NCBI GenBank assembly: GCA_903642235.1
Contig: CAHJWL010000014.1
Coordinates: forward strand, 1 to 64,000
Direction: 5' to 3'
DNA: 64,000 bases
Source: Acidobacteriaceae bacterium
GTDB lineage: Bacteria > Acidobacteriota > Terriglobia > Terriglobales > Acidobacteriaceae
Part shown: piece after piece, positions 1 to 9,037 of the stretch
Numbering within the stretch: the first letter of the stretch is position 1
Layout of the letters: the number at the start of each line of letters is the position of its first letter
Notes under the pieces: model-generated
Databases searched by the model: none
Told to the model about the DNA's origin: nothing
The model's input: only the letters and a program-made list of their open reading frames with translations
Translations under genes and position numbers: made by a program

Positions 1-37
1 CCCCCCTCGGCACGCCTTCACCCGTCTACCTTTGCTC

Positions 38-122
38 ATCCACCCTTTGCTCCATCCACCCTTTGTTCCATCCCCACTTTGTTCCATCCCCACTTTGTTG
101 TAATCCACCCTTTTTTGTTGTC
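38..122. repeat. 16-bp tandem repeat, about four to five copies
   Basis: Successive units begin with ATCCACCC or ATCCCCAC and continue CTTTGTTCC-like. The first four units (38-53, 54-69, 70-85, 86-102) are 16 to 17 bp long with one to three differences. The fifth (103-122) is stretched by a T run and leads straight into the dispersed GTCATCCC repeat. There is no coding logic. Together with that repeat it fills the gene-free first 341 bases. Confidence 0.8.
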
Positions 123-146
123 ATCCCGCAGGGATCTGCTTCTCTG
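111..146 (+). repeat. dispersed short palindromic repeat, copy A
   Basis: T-rich lead, TTGTTGTCATCCC, loop GCA, GGGATCTGCTTCTCTG. The core ATCCC-GCA-GGGAT can fold into a 5-bp hairpin. Near-identical copies lie at 6705-6740, 14261-14296 and 51981-52017, all reading the same way on the plus strand. It is intergenic, followed by roughly 190 bases of pyrimidine-rich sequence before the first gene. Confidence 0.85.
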
Positions 147-341
147 CTTTGCGTTCTCTGCCGTGTCTTTGCCTTTCTGCCTTGCCCTTCTGCTTCGCTT
201 TCTGTCTTGCTCTTTGCTTCGCCTCGCCGTCACCCTAAACCTCTGCCTACCACCATCCCACAGAGGCCCGTACTCCCAACCATCAACCTCAATCAAACCA
301 GGACTTTACCCCAAAAGTACCCCGGGGGGGGAGGTACCACC

Positions 342-908
342 ATGTCCGACATCAAACTCCACGCACCGGCCACCGTGCACCCGCGCCGCTTCCAGTGCCG
401 CCACATCTTCACCGCCGGCCACCGCTGCGGCAGCCCCTGCCTCCGCGGCGAGGACTTCTGCTACTACCACCACAACACCCGCGGCCGCCGCGCCCTCCGC
501 ACCAACGCCCAGACCATCGACCTCTCCCAGGGCGAGTTCCGTGCCTCCCCCTTCACCCTCCCCAACCCCGAAGACCGCTCCGCCATCCAGCTCTCCATCG
601 GTGAGATCCTCGACCGCCTCGCCTCGAACGAGCTCGACCCCCGCCGCGCCGGTCTCCTCCTCTACGGCCTCCAGATAGCCTCCATCAACCTCCCCCAAAC
701 CAGGCCCGCCACCGCCCCGCCCGAACCCGTCGAGGACACCGTCACCCACCCCGACCTCGGCACCGTAGCCCTCGCCGCCGAGATCCTCCCCGGCGACGAC
801 AGCAAGAGCCCGTCCTCTCTCTTCAGCTACCTCTTCCAGCAGCTCAACCGCCGCCCGAAGTCACCGGAAAGCCAAAAGGCCTCTCCCGCCGCAGGAGAAG
901 CCTCATGA
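342..908 (+). CDS. conserved hypothetical protein with Cys/His cluster
   Basis: A 188-residue protein of unknown function. The start is the ATG at 342; the open frame continues upstream to 63 but runs through the repeat region and is not protein-like. Residues about 19-41 hold Cys, Cys, Cys, Cys and a final His-His pair (C-x8-10-C-x3-C-x6-C-x2-HH), which looks like a small metal-binding knuckle. The rest is polar and rich in Pro, Ala and Leu, with a Ser/Pro-rich tail. No signal peptide or membrane segment is seen. The following gene is convergent, 31 bases away. Its function cannot be assigned; a zinc-dependent nucleic-acid role is only a guess. Confidence 0.7.
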   Translation: MSDIKLHAPATVHPRRFQCRHIFTAGHRCGSPCLRGEDFCYYHHNTRGRRALRTNAQTIDLSQGEFRASPFTLPNPEDRSAIQLSIGEILDRLASNELDPRRAGLLLYGLQIASINLPQTRPATAPPEPVEDTVTHPDLGTVALAAEILPGDDSKSPSSLFSYLFQQLNRRPKSPESQKASPAAGEAS

Positions 909-939
909 CCAAACCACCGCCCGGAACATCCACCGCACC

Positions 940-1581
940 CTACTGCTGCGGCGCCGCCATCACACCGCCATTGAAGTAGATCGGCAGATCCACAATCAGC
1001 ACGCTCAGCTTGACCGTGATGCCGGACACCGCCACATCCACCTCCGCCGGCCCGGCCTGCGTCCCGATGAACGCCCCCGCCCCGGCATACGCTCCCACGC
1101 CGCCCTTCAGGTACGTGAACGTCGCCTTCGACGTGCAATCTGCCGCCGTTCCGTCGCTGTACTTGCACATGGCCTTCGTCTGGACCACCGTCCCCGTCGT
1201 CGCCGTCACCAGCATCGGCGTCACCACCATATCCACCACCGTCGGCGCCGGACTGGTAAGCCGGTTGCCCCCCACAGAGAAGTAGCTCAGGTTCGTCCCC
1301 TGCACATCCATCTCCTTTGGCACGCCCGGCGTCGGGTCACCAAAGGTCGCATTGCCCGCCACGAACGTGCTCGTTCCGGGAGCAAAGGTCTTGGTCACGA
1401 ACGTCGATCCCGAGCCCCACCGCACCGTCACGTTCCCATTCGCCGGCACCGTCACGGTCACCATCGCCGGACTGCTGTAGTTCTCGGCGACGACCTTAGT
1501 CCACACCGTCGTCATTTGGGCACGCGCCGAGTGGCAGATCGTTACCGCGGCCAGCATGGCAATCAAAACTCTCTGCTTCAT
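940..1581 (-). CDS. secreted hypothetical protein
   Basis: A 213-residue protein with a clear Sec signal peptide (basic MKQR, hydrophobic stretch, cleavage after the A-R-A near residue 21). The mature part is Thr/Val/Gly-rich and beta-strand-like, with two cysteines (residues about 139 and 149) that could form a disulfide. This resembles Ig-like or bacterial surface domains, but no family is recognised. The start is supported by GAGGAG nine bases upstream. A 7-bp-arm inverted repeat (1644-1659) lies in its leader, so it probably has its own promoter and regulation. It converges with the preceding plus-strand gene. Confidence 0.75.
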   Translation of the reverse strand: MKQRVLIAMLAAVTICHSARAQMTTVWTKVVAENYSSPAMVTVTVPANGNVTVRWGSGSTFVTKTFAPGTSTFVAGNATFGDPTPGVPKEMDVQGTNLSYFSVGGNRLTSPAPTVVDMVVTPMLVTATTGTVVQTKAMCKYSDGTAADCTSKATFTYLKGGVGAYAGAGAFIGTQAGPAEVDVAVSGITVKLSVLIVDLPIYFNGGVMAAPQQ

Positions 1582-1643
1582 GGCTTGACTCTCCTCGTCT
1601 CACCTGCGAACAGGCTCGGTTTACTAGCCACATCAGACAGGTA

Positions 1644-1659
1644 TTCCGAAAGTTCGGAA
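1644..1659. promoter_or_regulatory. operator-like inverted repeat
   Basis: TTCCGAA-AG-TTCGGAA: two perfect 7-base arms with a 2-base spacer, 63 bases upstream of the start codon of the secreted protein at 940-1581. Shape and spacing fit a dimeric regulator site, but no regulator is known. No convincing -35/-10 pair could be fixed around it. Confidence 0.4.
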
Positions 1660-1747
1660 AGACATCCATTGCTGCATTGCGCCACCCCATACCCATGGTG
1701 TAATCTATCGCGCTCTTGAAGAAGAGCAGGCACACCAGGACACGCGA

Positions 1748-2926
1748 TTACTCCGATATACCAGCGGAGTCCAGCAACTTCACTTCCTTGCTGCTGCGAT
1801 GGCCCGTCAGCTTGACCCACAGCTTCGACGGCCAATCAGGATCCATGCACGGCCGCTCAACTAAGAGGTAGAAGACCACACAGAGCAAGAGCACGGGAAA
1901 CATCGTCACAACACATTGAATAAGGAAGTTTCCGAGAAAATCCAGTTGCGGAAAGATCAGTCGACGAGTGAGCTTGAAGAAAACTGCGATGAGCTGCAAG
2001 TGCAGCAGGTAAATCGAATAACACATGCCGCCAATCACGGCGACAAAAGGCAGTTTGAACGGTCGTCGCAGCACATGACTCCGCATCGTTGAGAGAATCA
2101 GGAGCGCCATACTAAACGGCAGAATCACATGCGCTCCCGTAAACTCTCCTTTCAATCCAAACATGCAGCCAAGTCCTACAATGCCCATGACATCCCACAA
2201 CCAGGAACTGCGCATCATTGGTAGATCGGATACGAATATGTCGGCCAGCAGCAAGCCCGCTATGAAGTACTGCACATAGAACAGCAGGCTGCCTGAAATC
2301 CGCACCTGGTGTACGAAGGGCAACTGAATGATGCCTACGACGGCGATGAGCGTACACATCACTGTGCGACGGAAAAGTTTTCCGGGTACCCGAAACAGAT
2401 GCATCGCAAGCGGAGCAAACAGGTAGAACTGAATTTCAACTTCTAGGCTCCAGGTCACGGGGTTTACTGGACTCATTGCCCCGAAGACCTGCATGTGAAG
2501 ATAGAGAGCGCTTGCCACTACGTGTTTCATGAATCCAGCCTGCAGTCCGTGCGTGTAGATCGCAAGCAGACCCACGAAAAGAGCGACGGACAGCAGGTAT
2601 GGCGGTTCCAAGCGGGTCACCCGCCGAAGATAGTATTTCTTGAGTGACACCTTCGGTCCGTCGGCCAGCCATTGCCGCGCAAACGGCATTGCCAGGATCA
2701 TCCCGCTTATGACAAAGAAGAGCCGAACACCACGATCGCCATTCCCTAATACGTCAAAGAGAGGTTTATAGCGAGGCTCAATCGAAATCCAATGTCCGGA
2801 TCGTGCCTGCAACTCTCCTCCAAGATGGAAGATGAGCACCCCTGCGATGGCCAGGAAGCGAAGGCCATCGATTTCTGGAATCCAGCGCCCATCCCGTGTG
2901 ACCCGGCGCACCTGGTCCAGATTCAT
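1748..2926 (-). CDS. membrane acyltransferase, OafA/YrhL-type (acyltransferase family 3)
   Basis: A multi-pass membrane protein of 392 residues that probably moves an acetyl or other acyl group onto a surface glycan or lipid. The N-terminal [19 protein letters not shown] is the family signature, with the catalytic-type His in the first membrane helix. About ten hydrophobic helices follow, with an RR-x-R-L-E-P-P-Y-like loop, and the protein ends in a short basic cytoplasmic tail. I prefer the ATG at 2926 because GGAGG stands just before it; the frame opens upstream with a GTG at 2962. It is divergent from gpmI. The acceptor substrate is unknown and no glycan cluster surrounds it. Confidence 0.88.
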   Translation of the reverse strand: MNLDQVRRVTRDGRWIPEIDGLRFLAIAGVLIFHLGGELQARSGHWISIEPRYKPLFDVLGNGDRGVRLFFVISGMILAMPFARQWLADGPKVSLKKYYLRRVTRLEPPYLLSVALFVGLLAIYTHGLQAGFMKHVVASALYLHMQVFGAMSPVNPVTWSLEVEIQFYLFAPLAMHLFRVPGKLFRRTVMCTLIAVVGIIQLPFVHQVRISGSLLFYVQYFIAGLLLADIFVSDLPMMRSSWLWDVMGIVGLGCMFGLKGEFTGAHVILPFSMALLILSTMRSHVLRRPFKLPFVAVIGGMCYSIYLLHLQLIAVFFKLTRRLIFPQLDFLGNFLIQCVVTMFPVLLLCVVFYLLVERPCMDPDWPSKLWVKLTGHRSSKEVKLLDSAGISE

Positions 2927-2982
2927 CTTGCCTCCATGCTTTACCGTACCCGGTCGCGGCACCCTCAGTTATAACAAGGTCT

Positions 2983-4605
2983 ATGTCTTCTGGCCTCTCG
3001 CGGCATTCTGCTCCTGTCGTCCTCACCATCCTCGACGGCTGGGGATACCGCCCCGAAACCCACGGCAACGCCATCGCCCTTGCCCGCAAGCCCGTCTATG
3101 ACAAGCTGCTCGCCGACTACCCCAACAACCTCCTACGCGCCTCCGACCACTTCGTCGGCCTCCCGGATGGTCAGATGGGCAATAGTGAAGTGGGTCATCT
3201 CAACCTCGGGGCCGGCCGTGTCGTCCGCATGGACATGACGCGCATCGACACCGCCATCTTTAACGGCAGCTTCTTCACCGATCCCACCCTCGTTGCCGCT
3301 GTCACGCGCGTCGCGGAGCAGGGAACCGCCCTCCATCTTCTCGGCCTGCTCTCCGATGGCGGCGTCCATTCCCACCAGCGCCATCTCTACGCGCTCCTTC
3401 GTCTCGCCGCGCAGCACAGACTCACCCGCGTCTTCATCCACGCCTTCATGGATGGTCGCGACACCATGCCAACCAGCGGACTCGGCTACCTCGAAGCTCT
3501 CCAGCAGCAAGTGCGCGATATCGGCGTCGGCCAGATCGCCTCGGTCTCCGGCCGCTATTTCGCCATGGACCGTGATCTGCGCTGGGAGAAAGAACGCCAG
3601 GCCTTCGACGCCATGGTCACCGGCACGCCCGCAGGCAGCCAGTACGCCGACCCTGTCGCGCGCATCCGCGACCTCTACAACTCCGGCACCACCGACGAAT
3701 TCATCCCGCCCTTCACCGTCGATCCCGCCGGGCTCATCCGCTCGAACGATGTCTGCCTTTGCTTCAACTATCGCGCCGATCGCGTTCGCCAGATCACCCG
3801 CGTGCTCGCCCGCAACTCATCCATCCCCGGCGGCCTCACGAAAGATAACGCTCATGATCTCCCCGCTGCCGAGTCCCTAGACGCCGAGATCCCTCGCTCG
3901 CAAGCGCCCGAAAACCTGCACTTCGTCTGCATGACCCAGTACGACAAAAACTTTCGCCTCCCCGTCGTTATCCCGCCCGAGTCCATGGACAATCTGCTTG
4001 CCAACCTCATGGCACAGGCCAACCTCCGCAATCTCCGTGTCGCCGAGACCGAGAAGTACGCGCACGTCACCTACTTCTTCAACGGTGGCATCGAAAAACC
4101 CTTCCCCGGCGAAGACCGCGCCCTCATCCCATCGCAAAAGGTCGCCACCTACGATCTCGCCCCCGAGATGTCCGCCGCCGGCATCGCCGACGCCGTCGTC
4201 AAAGCCGTGAACGACACCGCCTTTGACGTCATCATCGTCAACTTTGCCAATGCCGACATGGTCGGCCACTCCGGCAAGATGGATCCCACTATCCGCGCCG
4301 TCGAAACCGTGGACACCGAGCTTGGCCGCATCTACAACGCCATCCGGCAGCGTGGCGGCAGCCTTCTCGTTACCGCCGATCACGGCAATGCCGAGCTCCT
4401 AATCGATCCTCTCACCGGCGGCCCACACACCGCCCATACCACCAACCCCGTTCCATTCTTATACGTCACCGAACAAGGCAATTACGCCACCCTCCGCTCG
4501 GGTGGCAGCCTGCGCGATATCTCTCCCACCATCCTCAGCCTGCTTCATCTCGATAAGCCCACCGACATGACCGGCGACGACCTCGTCCTTCACTCCACCC
4601 GCTAG
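2983..4605 (+). CDS. gpmI: 2,3-bisphosphoglycerate-independent phosphoglycerate mutase
   Basis: Interconverts 3- and 2-phosphoglycerate in glycolysis and gluconeogenesis in the cytoplasm, using two Mn ions and a phosphoserine intermediate. The 540 residues match the family length. TILDGWGYR near the N-terminus carries the first metal Asp. Ser68 in [14 protein letters not shown] is the phosphorylated serine. [18 protein letters not shown] and the C-terminal TADHGNAE with [13 protein letters not shown] supply substrate and metal ligands. It is transcribed divergently from the acyltransferase, leaving only 56 bases for both promoters, and converges with the phosphoesterase gene downstream. Confidence 0.97.
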   Translation: MSSGLSRHSAPVVLTILDGWGYRPETHGNAIALARKPVYDKLLADYPNNLLRASDHFVGLPDGQMGNSEVGHLNLGAGRVVRMDMTRIDTAIFNGSFFTDPTLVAAVTRVAEQGTALHLLGLLSDGGVHSHQRHLYALLRLAAQHRLTRVFIHAFMDGRDTMPTSGLGYLEALQQQVRDIGVGQIASVSGRYFAMDRDLRWEKERQAFDAMVTGTPAGSQYADPVARIRDLYNSGTTDEFIPPFTVDPAGLIRSNDVCLCFNYRADRVRQITRVLARNSSIPGGLTKDNAHDLPAAESLDAEIPRSQAPENLHFVCMTQYDKNFRLPVVIPPESMDNLLANLMAQANLRNLRVAETEKYAHVTYFFNGGIEKPFPGEDRALIPSQKVATYDLAPEMSAAGIADAVVKAVNDTAFDVIIVNFANADMVGHSGKMDPTIRAVETVDTELGRIYNAIRQRGGSLLVTADHGNAELLIDPLTGGPHTAHTTNPVPFLYVTEQGNYATLRSGGSLRDISPTILSLLHLDKPTDMTGDDLVLHSTR

Positions 4606-4650
4606 AGCCGGTTCCAAGGCGGAACGCTCTCCTGCACGGACGGCCCTCGC

Positions 4651-5679
4651 CTACGCCAGCAGAGACACATCTCCATCCGGCGTCTTCGCAAACGCATGCA
4701 CCACCTGTCCCTCCGCGTTTACATGTCGCAGCACCATCTGCTCCGCTGTCAGTTCCAGGTGGCTGAAGCCGAACACCTTTTCCGCATACGGTCCACGCAC
4801 CCCCGGCTGCACCTTCAGATCGTAGAGATCTGCCCCACCCGCGCCTGAAAGGAAAAAGCTCGTAGGGTGCTTCTCGAACTCGAGATGCTGCAGATCATGG
4901 TCATGCCCCGCCAGATACAACTGAACCTTGTTCTTCCGCAGCAGCGGATCCCAGTCCCTGACCAGCACAGCATGATCTCCATGCGGTCCGTCCGAGTACA
5001 CCGGATGATGCGCAATGACCGTCAGAAACGGTGTCGTCCGCGGCTTCTCCAGCTCTGTCTTGAACCACGCCAATTGTTCCACCCGCTGCTCTTCGGTCAT
5101 CGTAAAATCCCGCCCGGTGTGCGTATTCCCATTGGCATGCGGCATGTTGCTGTCGAGCGCAATCACCGTCATCAAGGGATTCTCCCGCGGAAACTCATAC
5201 CGGTACCACCGCGCCGGCATCGTCCATCGCGTTCCCGGAACCTTCGCGTAGGCCAGCTCATACTCAACCTTGCTCTCGGGCCACATCTGGTAGTCGTGAT
5301 TTCCAAGCACCGAGTACGCAGGGCAATCAAACGCGCTCTTCGGATACATCTCCTCAAACTGCCACTGCCAGCGCGGTGACTTGATCCCACCCTCAAGCTC
5401 CCCGTACCAGCTGTCGCCCAGCATCAGCAGCGCCTCTGTCCGAAGGCCGTGCGCCGCCTGGTATCGCTGCATCGCGGCGGCCACCGCACGCTGGCCCACC
5501 TGGGAGTTATCCCGTCCCCAATCCCCCACGATCAGCGCATGCCGCGCCCCGGCCGCCGCCGTGCTAAGAGCCTTGGCCCGCGCCAGGGAAGGAATGGCAG
5601 CACTCAGGCCAGCAAACGCACTGAAGCCGACACTCTGCCGTAAGAATCGTCGTCGAGATACCTCTTCGCGATCGGTCAT
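4651..5679 (-). CDS. Tat-exported metallophosphoesterase (purple acid phosphatase-like)
   Basis: A 342-residue calcineurin-like phosphoesterase. The N-terminus has a twin-arginine signal (SRRRFLRQS, then a hydrophobic segment ending at ARA near residue 34), so it is exported folded. Metal motifs appear in order: GDWG, GDSWY, GNHDY, AHHPVYSDG and AGHDHDLQH. The GDWG and GNHDY spacing is closest to tartrate-resistant type 5 acid phosphatases. It probably releases phosphate from periplasmic phosphoesters. GGAG supports the ATG. It lies downstream of recR with a 64-base gap and may be transcribed separately. Confidence 0.88.
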   Translation of the reverse strand: MTDREEVSRRRFLRQSVGFSAFAGLSAAIPSLARAKALSTAAAGARHALIVGDWGRDNSQVGQRAVAAAMQRYQAAHGLRTEALLMLGDSWYGELEGGIKSPRWQWQFEEMYPKSAFDCPAYSVLGNHDYQMWPESKVEYELAYAKVPGTRWTMPARWYRYEFPRENPLMTVIALDSNMPHANGNTHTGRDFTMTEEQRVEQLAWFKTELEKPRTTPFLTVIAHHPVYSDGPHGDHAVLVRDWDPLLRKNKVQLYLAGHDHDLQHLEFEKHPTSFFLSGAGGADLYDLKVQPGVRGPYAEKVFGFSHLELTAEQMVLRHVNAEGQVVHAFAKTPDGDVSLLA

Positions 5680-5743
5680 ACTCTCCGTTCTATCGTCCGT
5701 CTATGACAGACGCGTAAAGCAACTTCCTGGACGCACAGCAGCC

Positions 5744-6343
5744 CTACATCTCCCGCCGGCCATCCATCGCCCGCGACATCGTGACCTCATCGGCATACTC
5801 GATGTCACTGCCCGCCGGAACTCCCGTTGCGATCCGCGTCACTCGCAGCTCCGGCTGCACCCGATGTACCTCGCTCGCCAGGTACCCCGCCGTTGCCTCG
5901 CCTTCGGTCGTCGGCGAGGTCGCTAGAATGATCTCCTCGGCCTCGCCGAGCCGCGACAGCAGATTCGCAATCCGCAGCTGCTCCGGCCCTACTCCATTCA
6001 CCGGACTCAGCGTCCCGTGCAGCACGTGATACATCCCGTTGTAGTTGCGCGTCTTTTCGATCGTCGCGATATTCGTCGGCTCCTCCACCACGCAGATCTG
6101 TGCGTGGCTGCGCGACGCACTCGAGCAATACCCGCACGGATCGACGTCCGTGATGTTGTTACAAATCCCGCACAGCATCAGCCGTGCCCGCACCGTAGTG
6201 ATCGCTTCGGCCAGCGCCTTTGCGTCCGCTTCGCTCGTCCGCAACACGTGGAAGGCCAGCCGCTGCGCGCTCTTCGTCCCAATCCCCGGCAGCTTTCTCA
6301 GCTCGTCAATCAGGCGCGTCATCGGCTCCGCAAAACGCGCCAA
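5744..6343 (-). CDS. recR: recombination protein RecR
   Basis: Part of the RecFOR pathway, which loads RecA on gapped DNA. The 199 residues match the family. LRKLPGIGTKSAQRLAFH is the helix-hairpin-helix. CGICNN and PCGYC form the four-cysteine zinc finger. ICVVEEPTNIATIEKTRNYNG begins the Toprim domain, followed by the G-x-L-S-P-x-x-G-V-G-P motif. It begins three bases after ybaB stops, a translationally coupled pair as in many bacteria (dnaX-ybaB-recR). Family proteins often start at the second Met (MTRLIDEL), so the first seven residues are uncertain. Confidence 0.96.
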   Translation of the reverse strand: MARFAEPMTRLIDELRKLPGIGTKSAQRLAFHVLRTSEADAKALAEAITTVRARLMLCGICNNITDVDPCGYCSSASRSHAQICVVEEPTNIATIEKTRNYNGMYHVLHGTLSPVNGVGPEQLRIANLLSRLGEAEEIILATSPTTEGEATAGYLASEVHRVQPELRVTRIATGVPAGSDIEYADEVTMSRAMDGRREM

Positions 6344-6346
6344 GAT

Positions 6347-6661
6347 CTACTCCAGTCCCGGCAGGTTCATCCCACCCATCATGCCCGAAACGCTGCTCTG
6401 CATCGCCGCGTCTGCCTTGCGTCCAGCCTCGTTCACCGCCGCCGTAATCAGATCCTCCAGCAGCTCCAGATCGCTTCCAGCGCTTCCCACCGCCGCGGGT
6501 TCAATCTTCAGCCGCAGCACCTCCTTGCGTCCATTCATCCGCACCGTTACAACACCGCCGCCACTCTGCGCTTCGACAACTGTAGCGGCCAGCTTCTCTT
6601 CCATCTGCGACTGCATGGCCTGCGCCTGCTCGAGCATCTCCTGCATCTTGCCAAAGTCCAT
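6347..6661 (-). CDS. ybaB: nucleoid-associated protein, YbaB/EbfC family
   Basis: A small DNA-binding protein (104 residues) that dimerises into tweezers and coats the nucleoid. The N-terminal MDFGKMQEMLEQAQAMQ starts the long helix. The central strands hold SGGGVVTVRMNGRKEVLRLKI, and the C-terminal helix carries the DLITAAVNEAGRKA-type segment. I use the Met at 6661, where the family begins, rather than the earlier in-frame codon at 6673. It is coupled to recR and sits about 160 bases downstream of dnaX, a gap that holds repeat copy B. Confidence 0.93.
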   Translation of the reverse strand: MDFGKMQEMLEQAQAMQSQMEEKLAATVVEAQSGGGVVTVRMNGRKEVLRLKIEPAAVGSAGSDLELLEDLITAAVNEAGRKADAAMQSSVSGMMGGMNLPGLE

Positions 6662-6704
6662 CTCTCTCCTCATTCCTGCCAGCGGCGTCGCCGTTGCTTG
6701 GTTC

Positions 6705-6740
6705 TCTTTGTTGTCATCCCGTAGGGATCTGCTTCTCTAC
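6705..6740 (+). repeat. dispersed short palindromic repeat, copy B
   Basis: TTTGTTGTCATCCC, loop GTA, GGGATCTGCTTCTCT, almost identical to copies A and C. It lies between dnaX and ybaB, which are both on the minus strand, so here it is antisense to the flanking transcripts. Confidence 0.85.
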
Positions 6741-6822
6741 CGCGGGTCCCAAATCCAGCCAGCAGTTCCACCCTGCTGTCGTGCCGATCTGCTTTCGCTC
6801 CTTCTGCTTCATCGCCGGAAAT

Positions 6823-8973
6823 CTATTTCCCACTCAAGTCAATCACCTTCCGAATCTCCGCCTGAAACAGCTCCTGCGCCTGTCGGACAATCGGATGCTC
6901 TTCCGCCTTCGCCTGCGCCGACCCACTTCGCCCCGCTCGCTTCGTCGCCGCGGGCTTTTTCTCCGTCGCCGCTCCTGGCAGCCACTCGACCTTCATCGCA
7001 GCCCCGCCCGCAGCGGCATGCACCTTCAGGATCGCCGCGCGCGCGATCTTTTCCGCATCCGGGTTCAGCACCATCCCCAACATCGCCTTCGAGAAGCTCG
7101 TCTGCACCCGCAGTACCCCGTCCTTGAAGCGCCACTCTGCATCCTCGAGCGCCTCCCCGGCTGAGGTCTGCTTGCCCGAAGCCAGCAGCGCCTCAATCGC
7201 CGCCTCCCGAAACATCTCCGCCTCCGCACCCTCTCCAGGGGCCGTGGTCCCAACCATCTCCGAGCCCGGCCTCGTCTGCGTCACATCAGGAGAGAGGCTG
7301 TCGCGCTCGGCCTCCTGCGCCACATCCCTCACGCTTGCGTCGGGCACAGCGATCTCCTCATGTTGAGGATCTTCCCCTGCCGAAGCCGCCACCTCCATCC
7401 CGGCGTTATCTCCATCAGGGATGGCAACACTTCCTCCCAGGCTCTCTACCCCTGCACTCGCCTTCACCACAGGAACTGCCGCTTTTCGCTCCGGTATCTC
7501 ACCAACGGACGACGGACGATCTGCTGCGCTGGTGCTCCCCGTCTCCGCACCTTCGCCAAAGCGCTTCCGCTGCGTATCTGCCGCAAACGGCGAAAACGCC
7601 GGCTTCACCGGACCGCTCGCACGAGGCTCGATCACACTTCGAGCCTCCGTCGCCGCTGCCCGCACCGGGTCAGCAGCTCCTCGCCGTTCCGTCGCTCTGC
7701 CCGCACTACTCGCGGAACTCGCCGCTAGTCCCACATTCGGCTTAGCCCCGCTCGCCCCGGCCCCCACCGGCAGCTGGCTTAACAGCTTCTCCATCGGCAG
7801 CAGCCGCCGTAGATGCACCAGCTTCAGCAGTCCCAGCTCGAAGTGAAAGCGTTGTTCCTGCCGATATCCCAACTCGTCAAACGTCCGCAGCATCACCTGC
7901 ATATACCGCGTCAGCTCTTCTTCGGTAAACCGCGCCGCCGTCCGTGCCGCCCGCTTTCGCTCATCGGGCGAGATCTGCAGGATCTCCGTCGCTATCCCGT
8001 CCTCACCGGCCGTCTCTGCCGTCAGGCCCGCCACCTTCGCCATCAGCACATTCCGCAGGTAGCGCACGCACTGCCGCGCCAGCTGCGATGGACTGTTGCC
8101 CGCGTCCATCAGCTCGTTCGCAAGCGTAATCACCTCCGCGCTTCGCCCGCCATCCACCGCCTCCAGCAAACGCTCGAAGATCGCGTTTGAAACCGTTCCC
8201 ATCAGCTCGCGAATCTGCGCCGCGCTCAGCACCGCCCGGCCTGGCTCCCCCTCGTTTCCCGCGAGCATCGGCGCACTCGCAATCGCCTGGTCCATCACGC
8301 TCAGCGCGTCCCGCATACTTCCGTCGCCTGCCTCCGCCAACAGACTCAGCGCCGCGTCATCCGCCTCCACACCCTCGCGCGCCGCGATCCCCTTCAACTC
8401 GCTCAGAATGTCGACCATCTTGACCGCATGAAAGTTAAAGTGCTGGCAGCGCGACCGCACCGTTTGCGGAATATCCTCCGGCTGCGTCGTCGCCATCATG
8501 AACACGATGTGATCCGGCGGCTCTTCCAGCGTCTTCAGCAGCGCGTTGAACGCCGCATCCGTAATCTGGTGCGCCTCGTCCAGAATGTAAATCTTGTACT
8601 TATCCCGCGCCGGTCGGTACCGCGCCGCATCCCGCAGCTCGCGAATCTCATCAATGCCGCGATTCGTCGCCGCATCAATCTCAATCACATCCACCGCATT
8701 GCCCGCACGAATCTCCGTACAGCTCTCACACGCCTCGCATGGCTCCGGTGTCGGCCGGGCCTCGCTACGAATAGCGTTCCGGCAGTTCAGCGCCATCGCC
8801 AGAATGCGTGCAATCGTTGTCTTCCCAATCCCTCGATGCCCGCTGAAAATGTACCCGTGCGCAATCCGCTGCTGCCGCAACGCATTCATCAGCGTCACCG
8901 TCACATGCTCCTGCCCCGCCACATCCGCAAACCGCTGCGGCCGGTACTTCCTCGCTAAAACCTGATACGCCAT
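6823..8973 (-). CDS. dnaX: DNA polymerase III subunits gamma/tau
   Basis: The clamp-loader ATPase that places the sliding clamp at primed DNA and couples the replisome. The 716 residues comprise an AAA+ region with Walker A GHRGIGKT (45-52), a four-Cys zinc module (CRN...CEACESC, about 64-85), the DEAHQ Walker B and the SRC sensor with Arg finger near residue 170. A collar domain follows, then a long low-complexity Ala/Glu/Pro linker (about 400-620) and a C-terminal tau-like domain ending near LFQAEIRKVIDLSGK. No internal frameshift-style gamma signal was identified. It follows the SET gene with a 64-base gap and precedes ybaB-recR. Confidence 0.96.
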   Translation of the reverse strand: MAYQVLARKYRPQRFADVAGQEHVTVTLMNALRQQRIAHGYIFSGHRGIGKTTIARILAMALNCRNAIRSEARPTPEPCEACESCTEIRAGNAVDVIEIDAATNRGIDEIRELRDAARYRPARDKYKIYILDEAHQITDAAFNALLKTLEEPPDHIVFMMATTQPEDIPQTVRSRCQHFNFHAVKMVDILSELKGIAAREGVEADDAALSLLAEAGDGSMRDALSVMDQAIASAPMLAGNEGEPGRAVLSAAQIRELMGTVSNAIFERLLEAVDGGRSAEVITLANELMDAGNSPSQLARQCVRYLRNVLMAKVAGLTAETAGEDGIATEILQISPDERKRAARTAARFTEEELTRYMQVMLRTFDELGYRQEQRFHFELGLLKLVHLRRLLPMEKLLSQLPVGAGASGAKPNVGLAASSASSAGRATERRGAADPVRAAATEARSVIEPRASGPVKPAFSPFAADTQRKRFGEGAETGSTSAADRPSSVGEIPERKAAVPVVKASAGVESLGGSVAIPDGDNAGMEVAASAGEDPQHEEIAVPDASVRDVAQEAERDSLSPDVTQTRPGSEMVGTTAPGEGAEAEMFREAAIEALLASGKQTSAGEALEDAEWRFKDGVLRVQTSFSKAMLGMVLNPDAEKIARAAILKVHAAAGGAAMKVEWLPGAATEKKPAATKRAGRSGSAQAKAEEHPIVRQAQELFQAEIRKVIDLSGK

Positions 8974-9037
8974 AGATCGCCGGAAGGGCCCTGTCGCCCA
9001 GTTTCATTCTAGCCGTCTGCCCTGACACCTCGAAGTT

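Noticed and set aside
38..122. CRISPR-like array
   Set aside because: The units are adjoining with no spacers between them, and no cas gene is present.
63..341. Upstream extension of the first gene's open frame
   Set aside because: It translates the tandem and dispersed repeats into low-complexity sequence. Protein-like sequence begins at ATG 342.
4606..4650. Terminator between gpmI and the phosphoesterase
   Set aside because: GTTCC-GGAAC gives only a 5-bp stem and no T run follows in either direction.
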